From: Allorhodopirellula solitaria
GTDB lineage: Bacteria; Planctomycetota; Planctomycetia; Pirellulales; Pirellulaceae
Direction: 5' to 3'
Assembly (NCBI RefSeq): GCF_007859855.1
Contig: NZ_SJPK01000007.1
Span: 148,542-212,541, forward strand
DNA length: 64,000 nt
The position numbers were made by a program, and so were the translations under genes. Below are positions 53,064 to 61,987 of the stretch, one piece after another; the stretch's first letter is position 1, and each line of letters opens with the position of its first letter. The notes beneath the pieces were generated by a model. The model did not search any database. It was given only the letters and a program-made list of their open reading frames with translations, and was not told where the DNA came from.

Positions 53064-54272
53064 ATGAGTGTTAGACGGTATCGAGGTTTCACGTTGGTCG
53101 AGTTGCTGGTGGTCATTGCCATTATCGGGGTCCTGGTTGGATTACTGCTCCCCGCTGTCCAAGCAGCACGTGAAGCGGCACGGCGGATGAGTTGCAGTAA
53201 TAATTTCAAGCAGATTGGATTGGCGTTTCACAACTACCAATCTGCCTACAATCAACTGCCAGCGCATGGAGGTGGAACCTCACGCTTGCCAGGCTCGCAT
53301 TGGGACTCGACGTTCACACCGACAGCCAGCGGTGGCGGCAACAACCTAGTTCTACTCAGTACATTAGTTGGGATTACCCCGTTCATTGAGCAGCAAGCAC
53401 TCTGGGAACAGATCAGTAACCCGTTTCAGGTCGACTCGGGTGCTTTTTACGCACCGATGGGGCCCACCCCTTGGATGCAACTCGCTGATCACGCCGCCAA
53501 CGGCGAGTACACACCTTGGTTAACGACTTTGTCGGCATTCCGCTGCCCCAGCGATCCGGGGACAGGGTTGCCTGGCCATGGTCGGACCAATTACGGGGTC
53601 TGCATCGGTGATACAGTTTACTTTCAATACAACGGGATCACGGACCAGTACGGCCGGCCAGGAACGGACGTTGCCGGCGCGAAAAAGACCGCCCGAGGTA
53701 TGTTCGCCCACGGATATCTGACGCCGAGATTCCGTGACGTGCTTGACGGGTTGTCCAATACCATCATGGGAGGTGAGTTCAATACCGACTTGGGCGATCG
53801 TCATATCACGACCCAAGCGCGAACTGGCATCACGGGGCACCATCTCGACCCCCAACGCTGTTACGAGAAGATCGATGCAGCGCGACCAAGTTTCTGGGCG
53901 TCCGACGCCAGCATTGCTGGCTCCGATGAAGAGCGACGTGGTTTTAAGTGGGCCTTTGGACTCGCTATGTTTACCGGCGTCACGACGATCCTGCCTCCCA
54001 ATGCGCCGATGTGCTACGACACCGGCCAGGTCGGCATTTTTCGCCATGGGATCTTTCCTCCCAGCAGTCGGCATCAAGGCGGTTGTCACGTGTTGATGGG
54101 TGACGGTGCGATTAAGTTTGTGACCGATTCGATTGAGGCCGGTGGAGGCCCAATGGTATCACCCAATGGCACCGGCGGAACGACGCTCATGCCCGGTTCC
54201 GAGAGTCCCTATGGGGTCTGGGGAGCGCTGGGGACTAAAGCCAGTCGAGAGATCATCGACGAGGAGCTATAA
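53064..54272 (+). CDS. DUF1559 protein with type IV pilin-like N-terminus
   Basis: 402 residues, ATG at 53064 after AGAGGTTTCCT. The start RYRGFTLVELLVVIAIIGVLVGLLLPAVQAAREAARR is a prepilin cleavage site (G/FTLVE) plus the pilin helix. The body and ending are DUF1559 type: MSCSNNFKQIGLAFHNYQSAY, FRCPSDP, FRDVLDGLSNTIMGGE and HQGGCHVLMGDGAIKFVTDSI. Dozens of paralogues per genome are typical for planctomycetes. They are expected to be processed by a prepilin peptidase and exported by a type II/IV system; the role is not known. Confidence 0.93.
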   Translation: MSVRRYRGFTLVELLVVIAIIGVLVGLLLPAVQAAREAARRMSCSNNFKQIGLAFHNYQSAYNQLPAHGGGTSRLPGSHWDSTFTPTASGGGNNLVLLSTLVGITPFIEQQALWEQISNPFQVDSGAFYAPMGPTPWMQLADHAANGEYTPWLTTLSAFRCPSDPGTGLPGHGRTNYGVCIGDTVYFQYNGITDQYGRPGTDVAGAKKTARGMFAHGYLTPRFRDVLDGLSNTIMGGEFNTDLGDRHITTQARTGITGHHLDPQRCYEKIDAARPSFWASDASIAGSDEERRGFKWAFGLAMFTGVTTILPPNAPMCYDTGQVGIFRHGIFPPSSRHQGGCHVLMGDGAIKFVTDSIEAGGGPMVSPNGTGGTTLMPGSESPYGVWGALGTKASREIIDEEL

Positions 54273-54380
54273 TTCCTGAAGCTTCTTCAGCGATTGGTGG
54301 GCGTCCGGGCGTAGAGATCCTACGCCCGGACTCGAGGCCCTTCGCGAAGTCTTTTCTTCCGCCTAGTTAGCGAGTCACCC

Positions 54381-55082
54381 GTGGAACCAAGCCTGGCAGA
54401 CGTATCGTACGAGTTCATTCGAGCTAAACTCGCCAATGGTGATTATTCACCGGGGCGACGCTTGGTGAATCGAGCGCTGGCGGAACAGATCGGGGTAAGT
54501 GTGATTCCGGTTCGAGAAGCAATCAGTCGGTTGGTTAGCGAGGGCTTAGTTGAGCATGTTCGCGGAGCGGGTGCCTATGTCCGCCAAGTCAATCGTCAGG
54601 AGCTGAACAATCTGTACGTTCTGCGTGAGGCACTTGAAAGTTGCGCAGCGGCGGAAGCAGCGCAGCATATTACCGAGGATCAGCTGGACGAACTCGATCA
54701 CATCCTCGATCGAGCGAAGCAAACCGCCAAGCAGATCTGCGCACAGCCGAAAGAACGTAGCAACAGGCGACAGTTGGATCGTTGGATGGACGACGAACAG
54801 CAGTTCCACGAGCTACTGATTGAGGCCTCGCGAAATCCGCTGCTTGCCAAAGTTGTCAAAGACAACCGTGCCATCGGCTCGGTGTTTGAAATTCAACGCA
54901 ATGATCCGCGACTCCTTACCGGAGACGTCGCGAAGGCGACGTGCGAATCAAAAGCTGAGTTGCTTGCGGCCTTGCGAGACCGCGATGCAAAGCGAGCGAA
55001 ACAATTAATGAGTGACCAGATCCAACGCGGCCGACGAAGATTCATGGATTTTCTCAACCAGCAGGGATGCAAGCGAAGCTAG
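54381..55082 (+). CDS. GntR/FadR-family transcriptional regulator
   Basis: 233 residues from GTG 54381. N-terminal winged helix (RRLVNRALAEQIGVSVIPVREAISRLVSEGLVEHVRGAGAYVRQV) and C-terminal all-helical FCD domain (LYVLREALESCAAAEAAQHIT..DRWMDDEQQFHELLIEASRNPLL). The FCD metal site usually uses Asp-x3-4-His plus two later His in EHxxI and a final HI. The first pair (DDEQQFH) is here, but the later positions read CESKAELLAAL and SDQIQRG, so the metal site seems lost. It precedes the sialidase/lactonase genes on the same strand and may control them. Confidence 0.85.
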   Translation: MEPSLADVSYEFIRAKLANGDYSPGRRLVNRALAEQIGVSVIPVREAISRLVSEGLVEHVRGAGAYVRQVNRQELNNLYVLREALESCAAAEAAQHITEDQLDELDHILDRAKQTAKQICAQPKERSNRRQLDRWMDDEQQFHELLIEASRNPLLAKVVKDNRAIGSVFEIQRNDPRLLTGDVAKATCESKAELLAALRDRDAKRAKQLMSDQIQRGRRRFMDFLNQQGCKRS

Positions 55083-55153
55083 CTGTATACCAGTACTCAG
55101 GCGAAAACAACTGGCTCGACCGACGCAAGCGTGCGCGGAGCACAGAGGAAGAT

Positions 55154-55400
55154 TTTTCTAGACATGGCTCTCGTATCCAATGATGGTTCAAAAATGCGTC
55201 CCTGACGAACAAACGCTCGCCAGGGACCGACAACATCATTGGCGTACCGCTTTTGCAGGGAAACGCTGGCGACCGGGATATCCCTTTCTAAGCCAGCACC
55301 TCTGCAAAGCTCGGCTCCGTTTCTCCCGGCAGTGCCAGTCTAACATTGATAATCACATCCCACAAATAAATCCTTCGATACGGGAGCCATGCCTTGAAAA
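55154..55400. repeat. Possible MITE-like remnant with inverted ends
   Basis: Positions 55154-55178 and 55376-55400 are inverted copies of a 25-bp sequence (core CATGGCTCNCGTATC) differing at four positions; the distance end to end is 247 bp. No open frame between them is convincing. It occupies the middle of the 515-bp spacer 55083-55597, which otherwise shows nothing. Confidence 0.4.
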
Positions 55401-55597
55401 CCTCGGGCCCACGCTTCCGTCGGATGAGCCAATCAACTTCGATCCAACCTGAGTCCCTGGGCTGAAAAGTCAATCGTGGTTGTCGGGATGCGTGTCCCAT
55501 TCATCGGATGGACCGAAGGCAACTGTTGATCATGACGTCCCAACTTCGCCCACTCCTTTGAACGGGCAAGCTTAAGAATGAATGTGAGAACGAATCC

Positions 55598-57484
55598 ATG
55601 AGAACTCTAATTTTGACGCTTTTGCTCAGCTTGGCGTTGCTTGTCCCAGACCTCGCGGGGGCTGAGCGGACGTCGATCTCGCTGGACACGATGACACGCC
55701 AGCGATGTCTGGACGTTTTGAGATCCGGCCTGCGGAGCGACGACTTCTGGCCGTCAATTCACGCAGCCGAAGGACTGACCCTGGCTGGCCACGGCGAAGA
55801 GGTCATCAACTATTTGACTGACAAACTCGCAGCAGAAACCGATGACCAGCGGCGCTGCGGGCTCGCTCGCGAATTGGTGCGGGCCGGTGACAAGTCGCAA
55901 GTCAGCGTGATGTTGGGCATTCTGGCAGGTGAAGATTCCCATGGTCACATTCACGCTGCCGAGAGTCTTTACAAGGTGGTTGAAATCGGCGACGGAGCGG
56001 CCCTCCGCAAGACCTTCGCGACTGCCGGCAACGGACCGCTGAAGCTGATGGCTGCCGCCGCGCTGGGGCGTTGCGGCAACCCCGACGCGATGCTGTATCT
56101 CCGCGAATCGTTGAGCAGCAAAGACCCGGATGCGCTGCGAATCGCGGCCTGGATTCTGGGACGGATTGGAAGTGCAGCCGACATTCCATTACTCAAAGCC
56201 CAACTGCCACGGTGTGAAACCCCAGTCCAGAAGGCCTACATTCATCATTCTTTGGCGGCGTTGGGTGATGCCGAGGGGCACCAAGCACTGGCGGAGAATC
56301 TTCACGATCGAGATCCAGCCATCCGCACCTACGCTGCCACCTTCGCCGGTGATGCCTGGGCGACCGACGTTGCGGATTCCTTGAAACAACTGCTAGACGA
56401 CGAGAACGCCGATACCGCGTTGCGAGCTGCTCAGTCGTTACTTGTTCTCAGCGGTCCGGCGCCCGAACCAGCCGATGCTGATATCTCGATCAAAGTGTTT
56501 CCAGCGACGCTCCAGCATCCTCGGTACACAGAGGGTTCGATCATTACGCTTCAAGATGGTTCGCTCTTGTTTGCGGTCACGGAATTTCACGGCAGTGGTA
56601 GCGATTTTGCGCATGCCCATATTATCGGCCGCCGTTCGACCGATGGCGGTCGGACGTGGTCAGCATCTCGAGTGCTGCACGCCAATACAGGCAGCATGAA
56701 TGTGATGAGCGTTACCTTGCGGCGACTGGCCAATGGTGCCATTGCCATGTTCTATCTGCAGAAGAACAGTCACAGTGATTTGACGCCGTACCTGCGAATT
56801 TCGACAGACGAAGCAGAGACGTTTGGGGATCCGGTGCAGATCTCTTCCACTCCCGGCTACCACGTGGTCAACAATGATCGCGTGACGGAGTTGTCAACAG
56901 GACGGCTATTGATGCCCGCCGCGTCGTCGCCGGATGTGGCGACCGACAACCACTTTCGGTCGCACTGTTTTCTGTCCGATGATGGGGGCAAAACATGGCG
57001 GGACGGCATCGGCAACGTGGATGCGGATAAACGCGGAGCTATGGAACCGGAAGTCGTTGAACTGAAGGATGGCCGAATCATGATGCTGGCCAGAACTCAG
57101 TTGGGCTATCCGGGCAAAGCGTATTCAGAGGATGGAGGAGACACATGGGGCCCGTTGACATCGTTGGGAGTCCAGGGGCCAGAAGCTCCTGCAACCGTCC
57201 GGCGCATACCATCGACGGGAGATCTGTTGCTGATTTGGAACAACACCTACACCCCAGGAGCAGGTCATGGCGGCAAGCGAACACCGCTGACAGCCGCTTT
57301 ATCGCGCGACGAAGGCGAAGCCTGGACGGTGGTTGGCAACTTAGAGTCAGACCCGAGCCGTACGTTCTCGTACATCAGCCTGACGTTCGTACGCGACCGG
57401 GCAGTAATGAGCTACTGGGACCAAGACAAAGCCGGATATTCGTGCCGATTTCGGTCGCTACCAGTCAGTTGGTTTTATCGTTAA
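55598..57484 (+). CDS. Exported HEAT-repeat plus sialidase-fold protein
   Basis: 628 residues, ATG at 55598. Signal peptide 1-22 (LILTLLLSLALLVPDLAGA). Residues about 30-290 are HEAT-like repeats (LRKTFATAGNGPLKLMAAAALGRCGNPDAM, LRIAAWILGRIGSAADIPLLKAQL, IRTYAATFAGDAWA). The rest is a six-bladed sialidase propeller with Asp-box repeats STDGGRTWS, SDDGGKTWR, SEDGGDTWG and the weaker SRDEGEAWT. It should cleave or bind a glycan outside the cytoplasm; true sialic-acid specificity is unproven, and planctomycetes use such folds for varied sugars. It overlaps by one base (TAATG) a possible upstream start of the lactonase-like gene, so the two are probably one operon. Confidence 0.83.
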   Translation: MRTLILTLLLSLALLVPDLAGAERTSISLDTMTRQRCLDVLRSGLRSDDFWPSIHAAEGLTLAGHGEEVINYLTDKLAAETDDQRRCGLARELVRAGDKSQVSVMLGILAGEDSHGHIHAAESLYKVVEIGDGAALRKTFATAGNGPLKLMAAAALGRCGNPDAMLYLRESLSSKDPDALRIAAWILGRIGSAADIPLLKAQLPRCETPVQKAYIHHSLAALGDAEGHQALAENLHDRDPAIRTYAATFAGDAWATDVADSLKQLLDDENADTALRAAQSLLVLSGPAPEPADADISIKVFPATLQHPRYTEGSIITLQDGSLLFAVTEFHGSGSDFAHAHIIGRRSTDGGRTWSASRVLHANTGSMNVMSVTLRRLANGAIAMFYLQKNSHSDLTPYLRISTDEAETFGDPVQISSTPGYHVVNNDRVTELSTGRLLMPAASSPDVATDNHFRSHCFLSDDGGKTWRDGIGNVDADKRGAMEPEVVELKDGRIMMLARTQLGYPGKAYSEDGGDTWGPLTSLGVQGPEAPATVRRIPSTGDLLLIWNNTYTPGAGHGGKRTPLTAALSRDEGEAWTVVGNLESDPSRTFSYISLTFVRDRAVMSYWDQDKAGYSCRFRSLPVSWFYR

Positions 57485-57546
57485 TGATGATTCCGGAGCA
57501 GAACTGTGTTCCCAGCCGATGTCAAAATTCCATCCCGTTAGGATAC

Positions 57547-58719
57547 ATGCGTCGTTTCCTCCTCCCCATATTCAGTCTTTTTCTCATGAACAGTCCTTTC
57601 AATACCTCCGCATCGGACGTTGCCTGTGAACCGGTGGTCTTTGTGTCGGCATTCGGTTCGGGTGACGATGGGGCCGACGATGGGGCCGACGATGGAGCCA
57701 TCCACTCCTTCCGATTTGAGACACAATCAGGGACCCTCGAGCCACTTCATCGAACCACTGGAACCGGGCTACCGTTCTTCATGGTGATCTCGCCCAATCA
57801 ACGATTTTTGTACGCCAGTGATGCGGAGCAATTTGGTGGGGACAAGGATGAATTCATTGCGGCGTATGCCATCGCGGACGACACCGCTGAGCTGACCCGG
57901 TTGAACCGTCAATCGTCGCGAGGCAGCGCATCGTGCTATCTCGAAATTGACGCAACCGGAAAATCGGTGCTCGTCGCGAACTATGCAACCGGTAGCGTTG
58001 CGGCGTTGCCGGTCCATGAAGATGGATCGCTCGAGGCAGCTACTGCGTTCATTCAGCACGAGGGATCCAGTGTCGACCCACAACGCCAAACGGGACCGTT
58101 TGCACACTGTATCGTGACCAGTCCTGACAACCGCTTTGCACTGGCTGCCGATCTGGGAATCGACCAAGTGCTAATCTATCGACTCGATGCGGCCGCCAGC
58201 CAACTGGTGAAAAGTGACGTGCAACCGTTCGCGAGCCTGCCGCCTGGATCAGGGCCGCGTCATTTAATATTCGATCCGAGCGGTCAACGCGTGTATGTCG
58301 TCAACGAGCTAACAAGTACCGTCGCGTTATTTGCCTATACCGCCGACACGGGGCGACTGACGCTGCAGCAAACGATTCCCACGTTGCCCGAGAACTTCTC
58401 GGGTGCAAGCAAATGTGCGGATTTAAAAATCACACCTGATGGCCAGTTTCTGTACGCCAGCAATCGCGGACACGACAGCATTGCCATCTATCGCATCGAT
58501 GCGGATGGGCGTTTGAGTTTGGTCGGAATTGAACCGAGCTTGGGTGGCAGTCCGCAGAATCTGTTGATCACCCCAGACGGTCGCTGGCTACTCTGCGCAA
58601 ACATGACCGGCAGCAACGTGGTGGTGTTTCAAATCGATTCCAAGTCAGGCAAATTGATCGCGAAGGGCAATCCGGCTTCGGTACCGACGCCCACCTGTAT
58701 AAGCTGGTTACCGCGTTAA
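57547..58719 (+). CDS. Exported lactonase-family beta-propeller (6-phosphogluconolactonase-like)
   Basis: 390 residues from ATG 57547, with AGGA upstream; an ATG at 57484 overlapping the previous stop is the alternative. Signal peptide about 1-22 (LLPIFSLFLMNSPFNTSA). The body is a seven-bladed propeller: PFFMVISPNQRFLYASD, ISYLEIDATGKSVLVANYATGSVAALPV-like blades, HCIVTSPDNRFALAADLGIDQV, HLIFDPSGQRVYVVNELTSTVALF and NLLITPDGRWLLCANMTGSNVVVF. This is the YbhE/lactonase family, which opens sugar lactones. Export suggests an extracellular lactone. A 12-bp unit GACGATGGGGCC occurs three times at 57664-57699, giving DDGADDGADDGA near the mature N-terminus. Confidence 0.82.
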   Translation: MRRFLLPIFSLFLMNSPFNTSASDVACEPVVFVSAFGSGDDGADDGADDGAIHSFRFETQSGTLEPLHRTTGTGLPFFMVISPNQRFLYASDAEQFGGDKDEFIAAYAIADDTAELTRLNRQSSRGSASCYLEIDATGKSVLVANYATGSVAALPVHEDGSLEAATAFIQHEGSSVDPQRQTGPFAHCIVTSPDNRFALAADLGIDQVLIYRLDAAASQLVKSDVQPFASLPPGSGPRHLIFDPSGQRVYVVNELTSTVALFAYTADTGRLTLQQTIPTLPENFSGASKCADLKITPDGQFLYASNRGHDSIAIYRIDADGRLSLVGIEPSLGGSPQNLLITPDGRWLLCANMTGSNVVVFQIDSKSGKLIAKGNPASVPTPTCISWLPR

Positions 58720-59015
58720 TGCGGTTCATCCGACGTATCGCCTGGTTCCACCAGCAGGGCCTTGGGAACGCGGGAGTAGCAAGCGTCGTATTGGGCGAAG
58801 CAACGAGCTGTTGAATCCCCTGAGGTATCCCGTCAGGGATGATAGAGAATAGCCGTAGCTCAGCGCAATGCCACCTACGGTGTATCAGCTCGTCGGCTCG
58901 TCCACCATAGAAAAGCTTTCGCAAAATTCGCCACTTATTGATCACGCGTTGCTTACCAGCCAGTGGGTCCCCATCAGCTATGGATGCCGAGGGAACCCAC
59001 TTCGATAGGTCCGAT
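58720..59015. other. Intergenic space between convergent genes
   Basis: No gene is supported. GATACCTCAGGGG-like and ATAGCCGTAGCTCAGCGCAA stretches (58830-58868) and GCCACCTACGGTGTATC look like a degraded dispersed repeat, but no second copy lies in the window. CCCTGACGGGAT in reverse can form a short hairpin with ATCCCGTCAGGGAT (58826-58839). Confidence 0.3.
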
Positions 59016-60182
59016 CTACTCGGCGGCTTCACTTGATTCGTACAGCCAATTGACTGGAAAGCGAGTGATTTGCAGTGAATTCAAACCCGGGTACTCACAA
59101 TGGCCTAGCACCACATGGTCGTCTGCGAATTCAATCGCCGTGTAGCAGTACCAGCCTTGTGGATCGGTGCCAATGTTTTGAACGCGCTGCCACGTGCTTC
59201 CTTCATCTCGAGAGATTGCCACTGTAAAGGGACGGCGGCCGACTGGTTTAGCAGATGCCAGAGGGTCGTCACCATTGTTCCATACCAGCAACAGGTCACC
59301 TGTTGACGGGATTCGCTCGATCGAAGCCGGCGAGGTGGTTAGCTGGGCCATATTCGATTGCTGCAGCGGCGACCACGTTTCGCCGCCATCTTTGGAATGT
59401 GAAACAAGTTGACTTTTATTACTGCGAGCGAACATCATCAGTTCACCATCTTTTAATTCCACCACGCCGGGCTCCTGAGCGAGCAGTTTGGATTCCAGTG
59501 TGCTGCTTGCCCGCCATGTCTTGCCTTGATCATCCGAGAGGTAGCAGACCATCGCCGCCGACCCCCGAAATCCCGGCCAGCCGGGCAAATAGTGGACGGC
59601 CAGCGGCACTACCAAACGTCCCGATTTCAGCTGGATCACACGGTCATTGTTGAGCACACGATAACCTGGTTCGTCTTTCGGTACGACGTAGGTCGGCTCG
59701 GACCACGTTTTTCCTTCGTCAGCACTGGTGCGCATCAAGATATAGTTCAGTTGCGAGTACTTGGTTCCCGGCGGCCCCACATACTTTTGGATATAGAACA
59801 TTGCGATCCGGTCATCTTGCAGACGCAGTAGAGAAACCGACATCAAGTTCGTCTCGCCAGATTTTCTCGCGAGCACCGGCACGTCCTCCTTGCTCCAGGT
59901 CTTGCCGCCGTCAGTGGAGTGTCGCGACATCAGTTCGGCGGGTGCGTGATCGCTGGTGCCGATAAACTTCGTGTAGATCAACAGAAGTCGCCCATCCTTG
60001 AGTTGGATAAAATCGCCTTCGCTATTGCGAGCGTTCTCAGGCCGGGGAGAAATCCGCAGTGGTTTTTCGATCCCCGGGACAACGCCCTGAGGGGCTCGTG
60101 GCTCCGCACCAGTGGCCGACACCGCGAAGCAAGCCGCTACGGTAAGAACGGGGATCAGAGAACAGCAGTTTCGAATTAGCAT
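59016..60182 (-). CDS. Exported sialidase-fold protein
   Basis: 388 residues, ATG at 60182. Signal peptide about 1-26 (LIPVLTVAACFAVSATGA). A six-bladed sialidase propeller with Asp boxes STDGGKTWS, SADEGKTWS, SDDQGKTWR, SKDGGETWS and SRDEGSTWQ, the first Arg-rich strand LRISPRPENARNSEGDFIQL and the GYRVLNNDRVIQLKSGRL region. It resembles the propeller half of the 55598 gene (FNxGYxVxNNDRV in both), so the two are paralogues. It is the last gene of the iclR-rraA-sialidase unit, 38 bp after rraA. Confidence 0.85.
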   Translation of the reverse strand: MLIRNCCSLIPVLTVAACFAVSATGAEPRAPQGVVPGIEKPLRISPRPENARNSEGDFIQLKDGRLLLIYTKFIGTSDHAPAELMSRHSTDGGKTWSKEDVPVLARKSGETNLMSVSLLRLQDDRIAMFYIQKYVGPPGTKYSQLNYILMRTSADEGKTWSEPTYVVPKDEPGYRVLNNDRVIQLKSGRLVVPLAVHYLPGWPGFRGSAAMVCYLSDDQGKTWRASSTLESKLLAQEPGVVELKDGELMMFARSNKSQLVSHSKDGGETWSPLQQSNMAQLTTSPASIERIPSTGDLLLVWNNGDDPLASAKPVGRRPFTVAISRDEGSTWQRVQNIGTDPQGWYCYTAIEFADDHVVLGHCEYPGLNSLQITRFPVNWLYESSEAAE

Positions 60183-60220
60183 CGTGTCGACAACCTTTTC
60201 TAAAAGTGAAGTAAGGGACC

Positions 60221-60970
60221 TTATAGAACACCAAAGCGTTCATACGCCGCGGTGGCAGACATTCCACCCTGCACCGCGATTCGCATCTCGTTCTCTGCGG
60301 TGGCTTTGTCCCAGGCCGCCAGGATAACGTCGCTCTGGATCGCTCGGGGCACGATCGCGATCCCGTCATCATCGGCAGCGATCAGGTCACCGGGATGGAC
60401 GGTAACACCGCCGAGATTGATGGGCACGTCGTAGGCACTCACACGCTGCCGATGCTGACTATCGTAGGGATTCGCTCCACGGGCGTAGACGGGGAATTTC
60501 AGCTGACGCATTTTGTGTTGATCCCGCACCGCACCGTCAACCACGGCGCCACAACAGCCTCGATTCACCGCGGCGCTGGAAAGCAGTTCGCCCCACACGC
60601 CCGATCGCATCGAGCCATCGGCGGCACAGACGATGACGTCATCGGGTTGGCAGGAGTCGATGGCCGCCAGCTCCAATTCATAAGGGTTCGGATCTTCGTG
60701 GCTGATGTCTTCCCAAAGCGTCGTCTTGGCGTTGCCGATCAGGAGCGTTCCGCTTGTCGTCAACGGCGTGATCGGCAAGCACGGCGACTGATCACGATAG
60801 CCAGCCGTATCCAGTGCATCGCACAACAGCGCCACTGTCAACTTTTGACGCAGCTCGTCGAGCGGTATCGGCAAAACCCCGATCGCTGGCGACGGCGGGT
60901 TGGTTTGGTTGGATTGCCGTTGCCCACTATCGTCCTTGGCATGGGATTGATCGGGATGCTGATTCGTCAT
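60221..60970 (-). CDS. RraA family protein (4-hydroxy-4-methyl-2-oxoglutarate aldolase-like)
   Basis: 249 residues from ATG 60970; longer frames have no family sequence. Motifs: CDALDTAGYRDQSPCLPI, WGELLSSAAVNRGCCGAVVDGAVRDQHKMRQLKFPVYARG, with the G-x-x-x-R-D substrate and metal region, and VHPGDLIAADDDGIAIVPR. The fold is shared by RraA (RNase E inhibitor) and class II pyruvate aldolases such as HMG/CHA aldolase; given the catabolic neighbours, an aldolase or related lyase is more likely. It starts 13 bp after iclR, so the genes are co-transcribed. An N-terminal Gln/Asn/Ser-rich 35-residue stretch is not part of the fold. Confidence 0.85.
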   Translation of the reverse strand: MTNQHPDQSHAKDDSGQRQSNQTNPPSPAIGVLPIPLDELRQKLTVALLCDALDTAGYRDQSPCLPITPLTTSGTLLIGNAKTTLWEDISHEDPNPYELELAAIDSCQPDDVIVCAADGSMRSGVWGELLSSAAVNRGCCGAVVDGAVRDQHKMRQLKFPVYARGANPYDSQHRQRVSAYDVPINLGGVTVHPGDLIAADDDGIAIVPRAIQSDVILAAWDKATAENEMRIAVQGGMSATAAYERFGVL

Positions 60971-60983
60971 GAATGAAAAGCGG

Positions 60984-61745
60984 CTAGTCCGCCTCCTTCT
61001 GTTGCGTTTGAAGCGATTTAGAAATTGATTGAGCCCCAGCAAGTAGCTGAGGCACCCATTTAGCTTGGATATTGTCGTCTTGGATCCGCACCGTCGGGAC
61101 CGACAAGCTGATTGCGGCCGCAATCCCTTCGGAGTCGAAGACCGGCACACCGATGCAGGTTACCCCGATATCTGTTTCGTCCTCCTCGATTGCAAAACCG
61201 TCCTTCTTAACCTGTTTCAAAATCTTCCTAATCTCGGCTTCGTCGATCACGGTTTTGGGAGTTCGTCGTTCGATCGTTGCATGGCGAAGCAAAAACTCCT
61301 GCCGCGCCTCTGGCAGGAACGACACAATCGCCCGTCCGAGCGAGGTGCTGAAGCAGGGGTCGCTCATCTGCGGCGAAACCGCTCGTCGAAGCGTTTTGGT
61401 TGTTTCGATCACGTGCAGGTAAAAAATCTTTTCGAACCGCAAAATTCCCAAGTTGATTGTTTCGCCAGTCTCCTTGTTCAGTTTTCGCATGACCGGGTCG
61501 GCGACTGAGACCCAATACGGATCGTTTGCTGCCAACGCCAGCCGTTTCACCATGCCTGTTTGTCGGTACGTGCCACTACCACAGTTGGCGGTGTATCCGA
61601 GCGTGCAGAGCGTTTTGAGCAACCGGTGAGCTGTCGATTTAGGCAGGCCCACGAGGGCGGCCAGCTCGTTCAGCGAAACACCCTCCGGGCGACCGGCCGT
61701 TGCTTCCAGAATGGCGAATACTTTTACCAAGTGAGCGGATTCCAT
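60984..61745 (-). CDS. IclR-family transcriptional regulator
   Basis: 253 residues from ATG 61745, with AGGAG 8-12 bp upstream. N-terminal winged helix (VKVFAILEATAGRPEGVSLNELAALVGLPKSTAHRLLKTLCTLGY) and C-terminal GAF-like effector domain (VMRKLNKETGETINLGIL, CFSTSLGRAIVSFLPE, GFAIEEDETDIGVTCIGVPVFD, AAISLSVPTVRI). The order EESDETGVxCIGVPV is typical. It heads an operon with rraA and the sialidase gene and is divergent from mlrC. Two GTTCC-N7-GGAAC sites in the shared promoter region suit autoregulation and control of mlrC. Confidence 0.9.
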   Translation of the reverse strand: MESAHLVKVFAILEATAGRPEGVSLNELAALVGLPKSTAHRLLKTLCTLGYTANCGSGTYRQTGMVKRLALAANDPYWVSVADPVMRKLNKETGETINLGILRFEKIFYLHVIETTKTLRRAVSPQMSDPCFSTSLGRAIVSFLPEARQEFLLRHATIERRTPKTVIDEAEIRKILKQVKKDGFAIEEDETDIGVTCIGVPVFDSEGIAAAISLSVPTVRIQDDNIQAKWVPQLLAGAQSISKSLQTQQKEAD

Positions 61746-61768
61746 GACTGATCGTCTCCTAAAGTAGC

Positions 61769-61785
61769 GTTCCGCCATGCGGAAC
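61769..61785. promoter_or_regulatory. Probable IclR operator 1
   Basis: GTTCCGCCATGCGGAAC is a perfect 7+3+7 palindrome 24 bp upstream of the iclR start. IclR-family regulators bind such short dyads, often with TTCCGC-type halves. Binding by this IclR is inferred from position and from the matching second site. Confidence 0.6.
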
Positions 61786-61878
61786 GATAGCCCTTGTCGC
61801 GGTGATTGGCGAACTGAACCAGAAATTGGCTTTAGCACAGTAGACATTTGAATGCATTTTCCGTCCCGTGCAACCTGT

Positions 61879-61895
61879 GTTCCTCTTGACGGAAC
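61879..61895. promoter_or_regulatory. Probable IclR operator 2
   Basis: GTTCCTCTTGACGGAAC has the same GTTCC-N7-GGAAC layout as operator 1, with a less perfect centre. Centre-to-centre distance is 110 bp. It lies 92 bp before the mlrC start. Confidence 0.5.
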
Positions 61896-61987
61896 GGACT
61901 TGGCTGATTCGAATGCAGCCACGACCGGAAGCTGAACGCCTCGTTCGGCCCAAACGACATCGTAATCCGGCCAGCAATTGAAGTCTC

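Noticed and set aside
55180-55500. Short frames (90 codons + strand, 70 codons minus strand) in the spacer before the sialidase gene
   Set aside because: No ribosome-binding sites or family resemblance; the segment is better explained by inverted ends of a small element.
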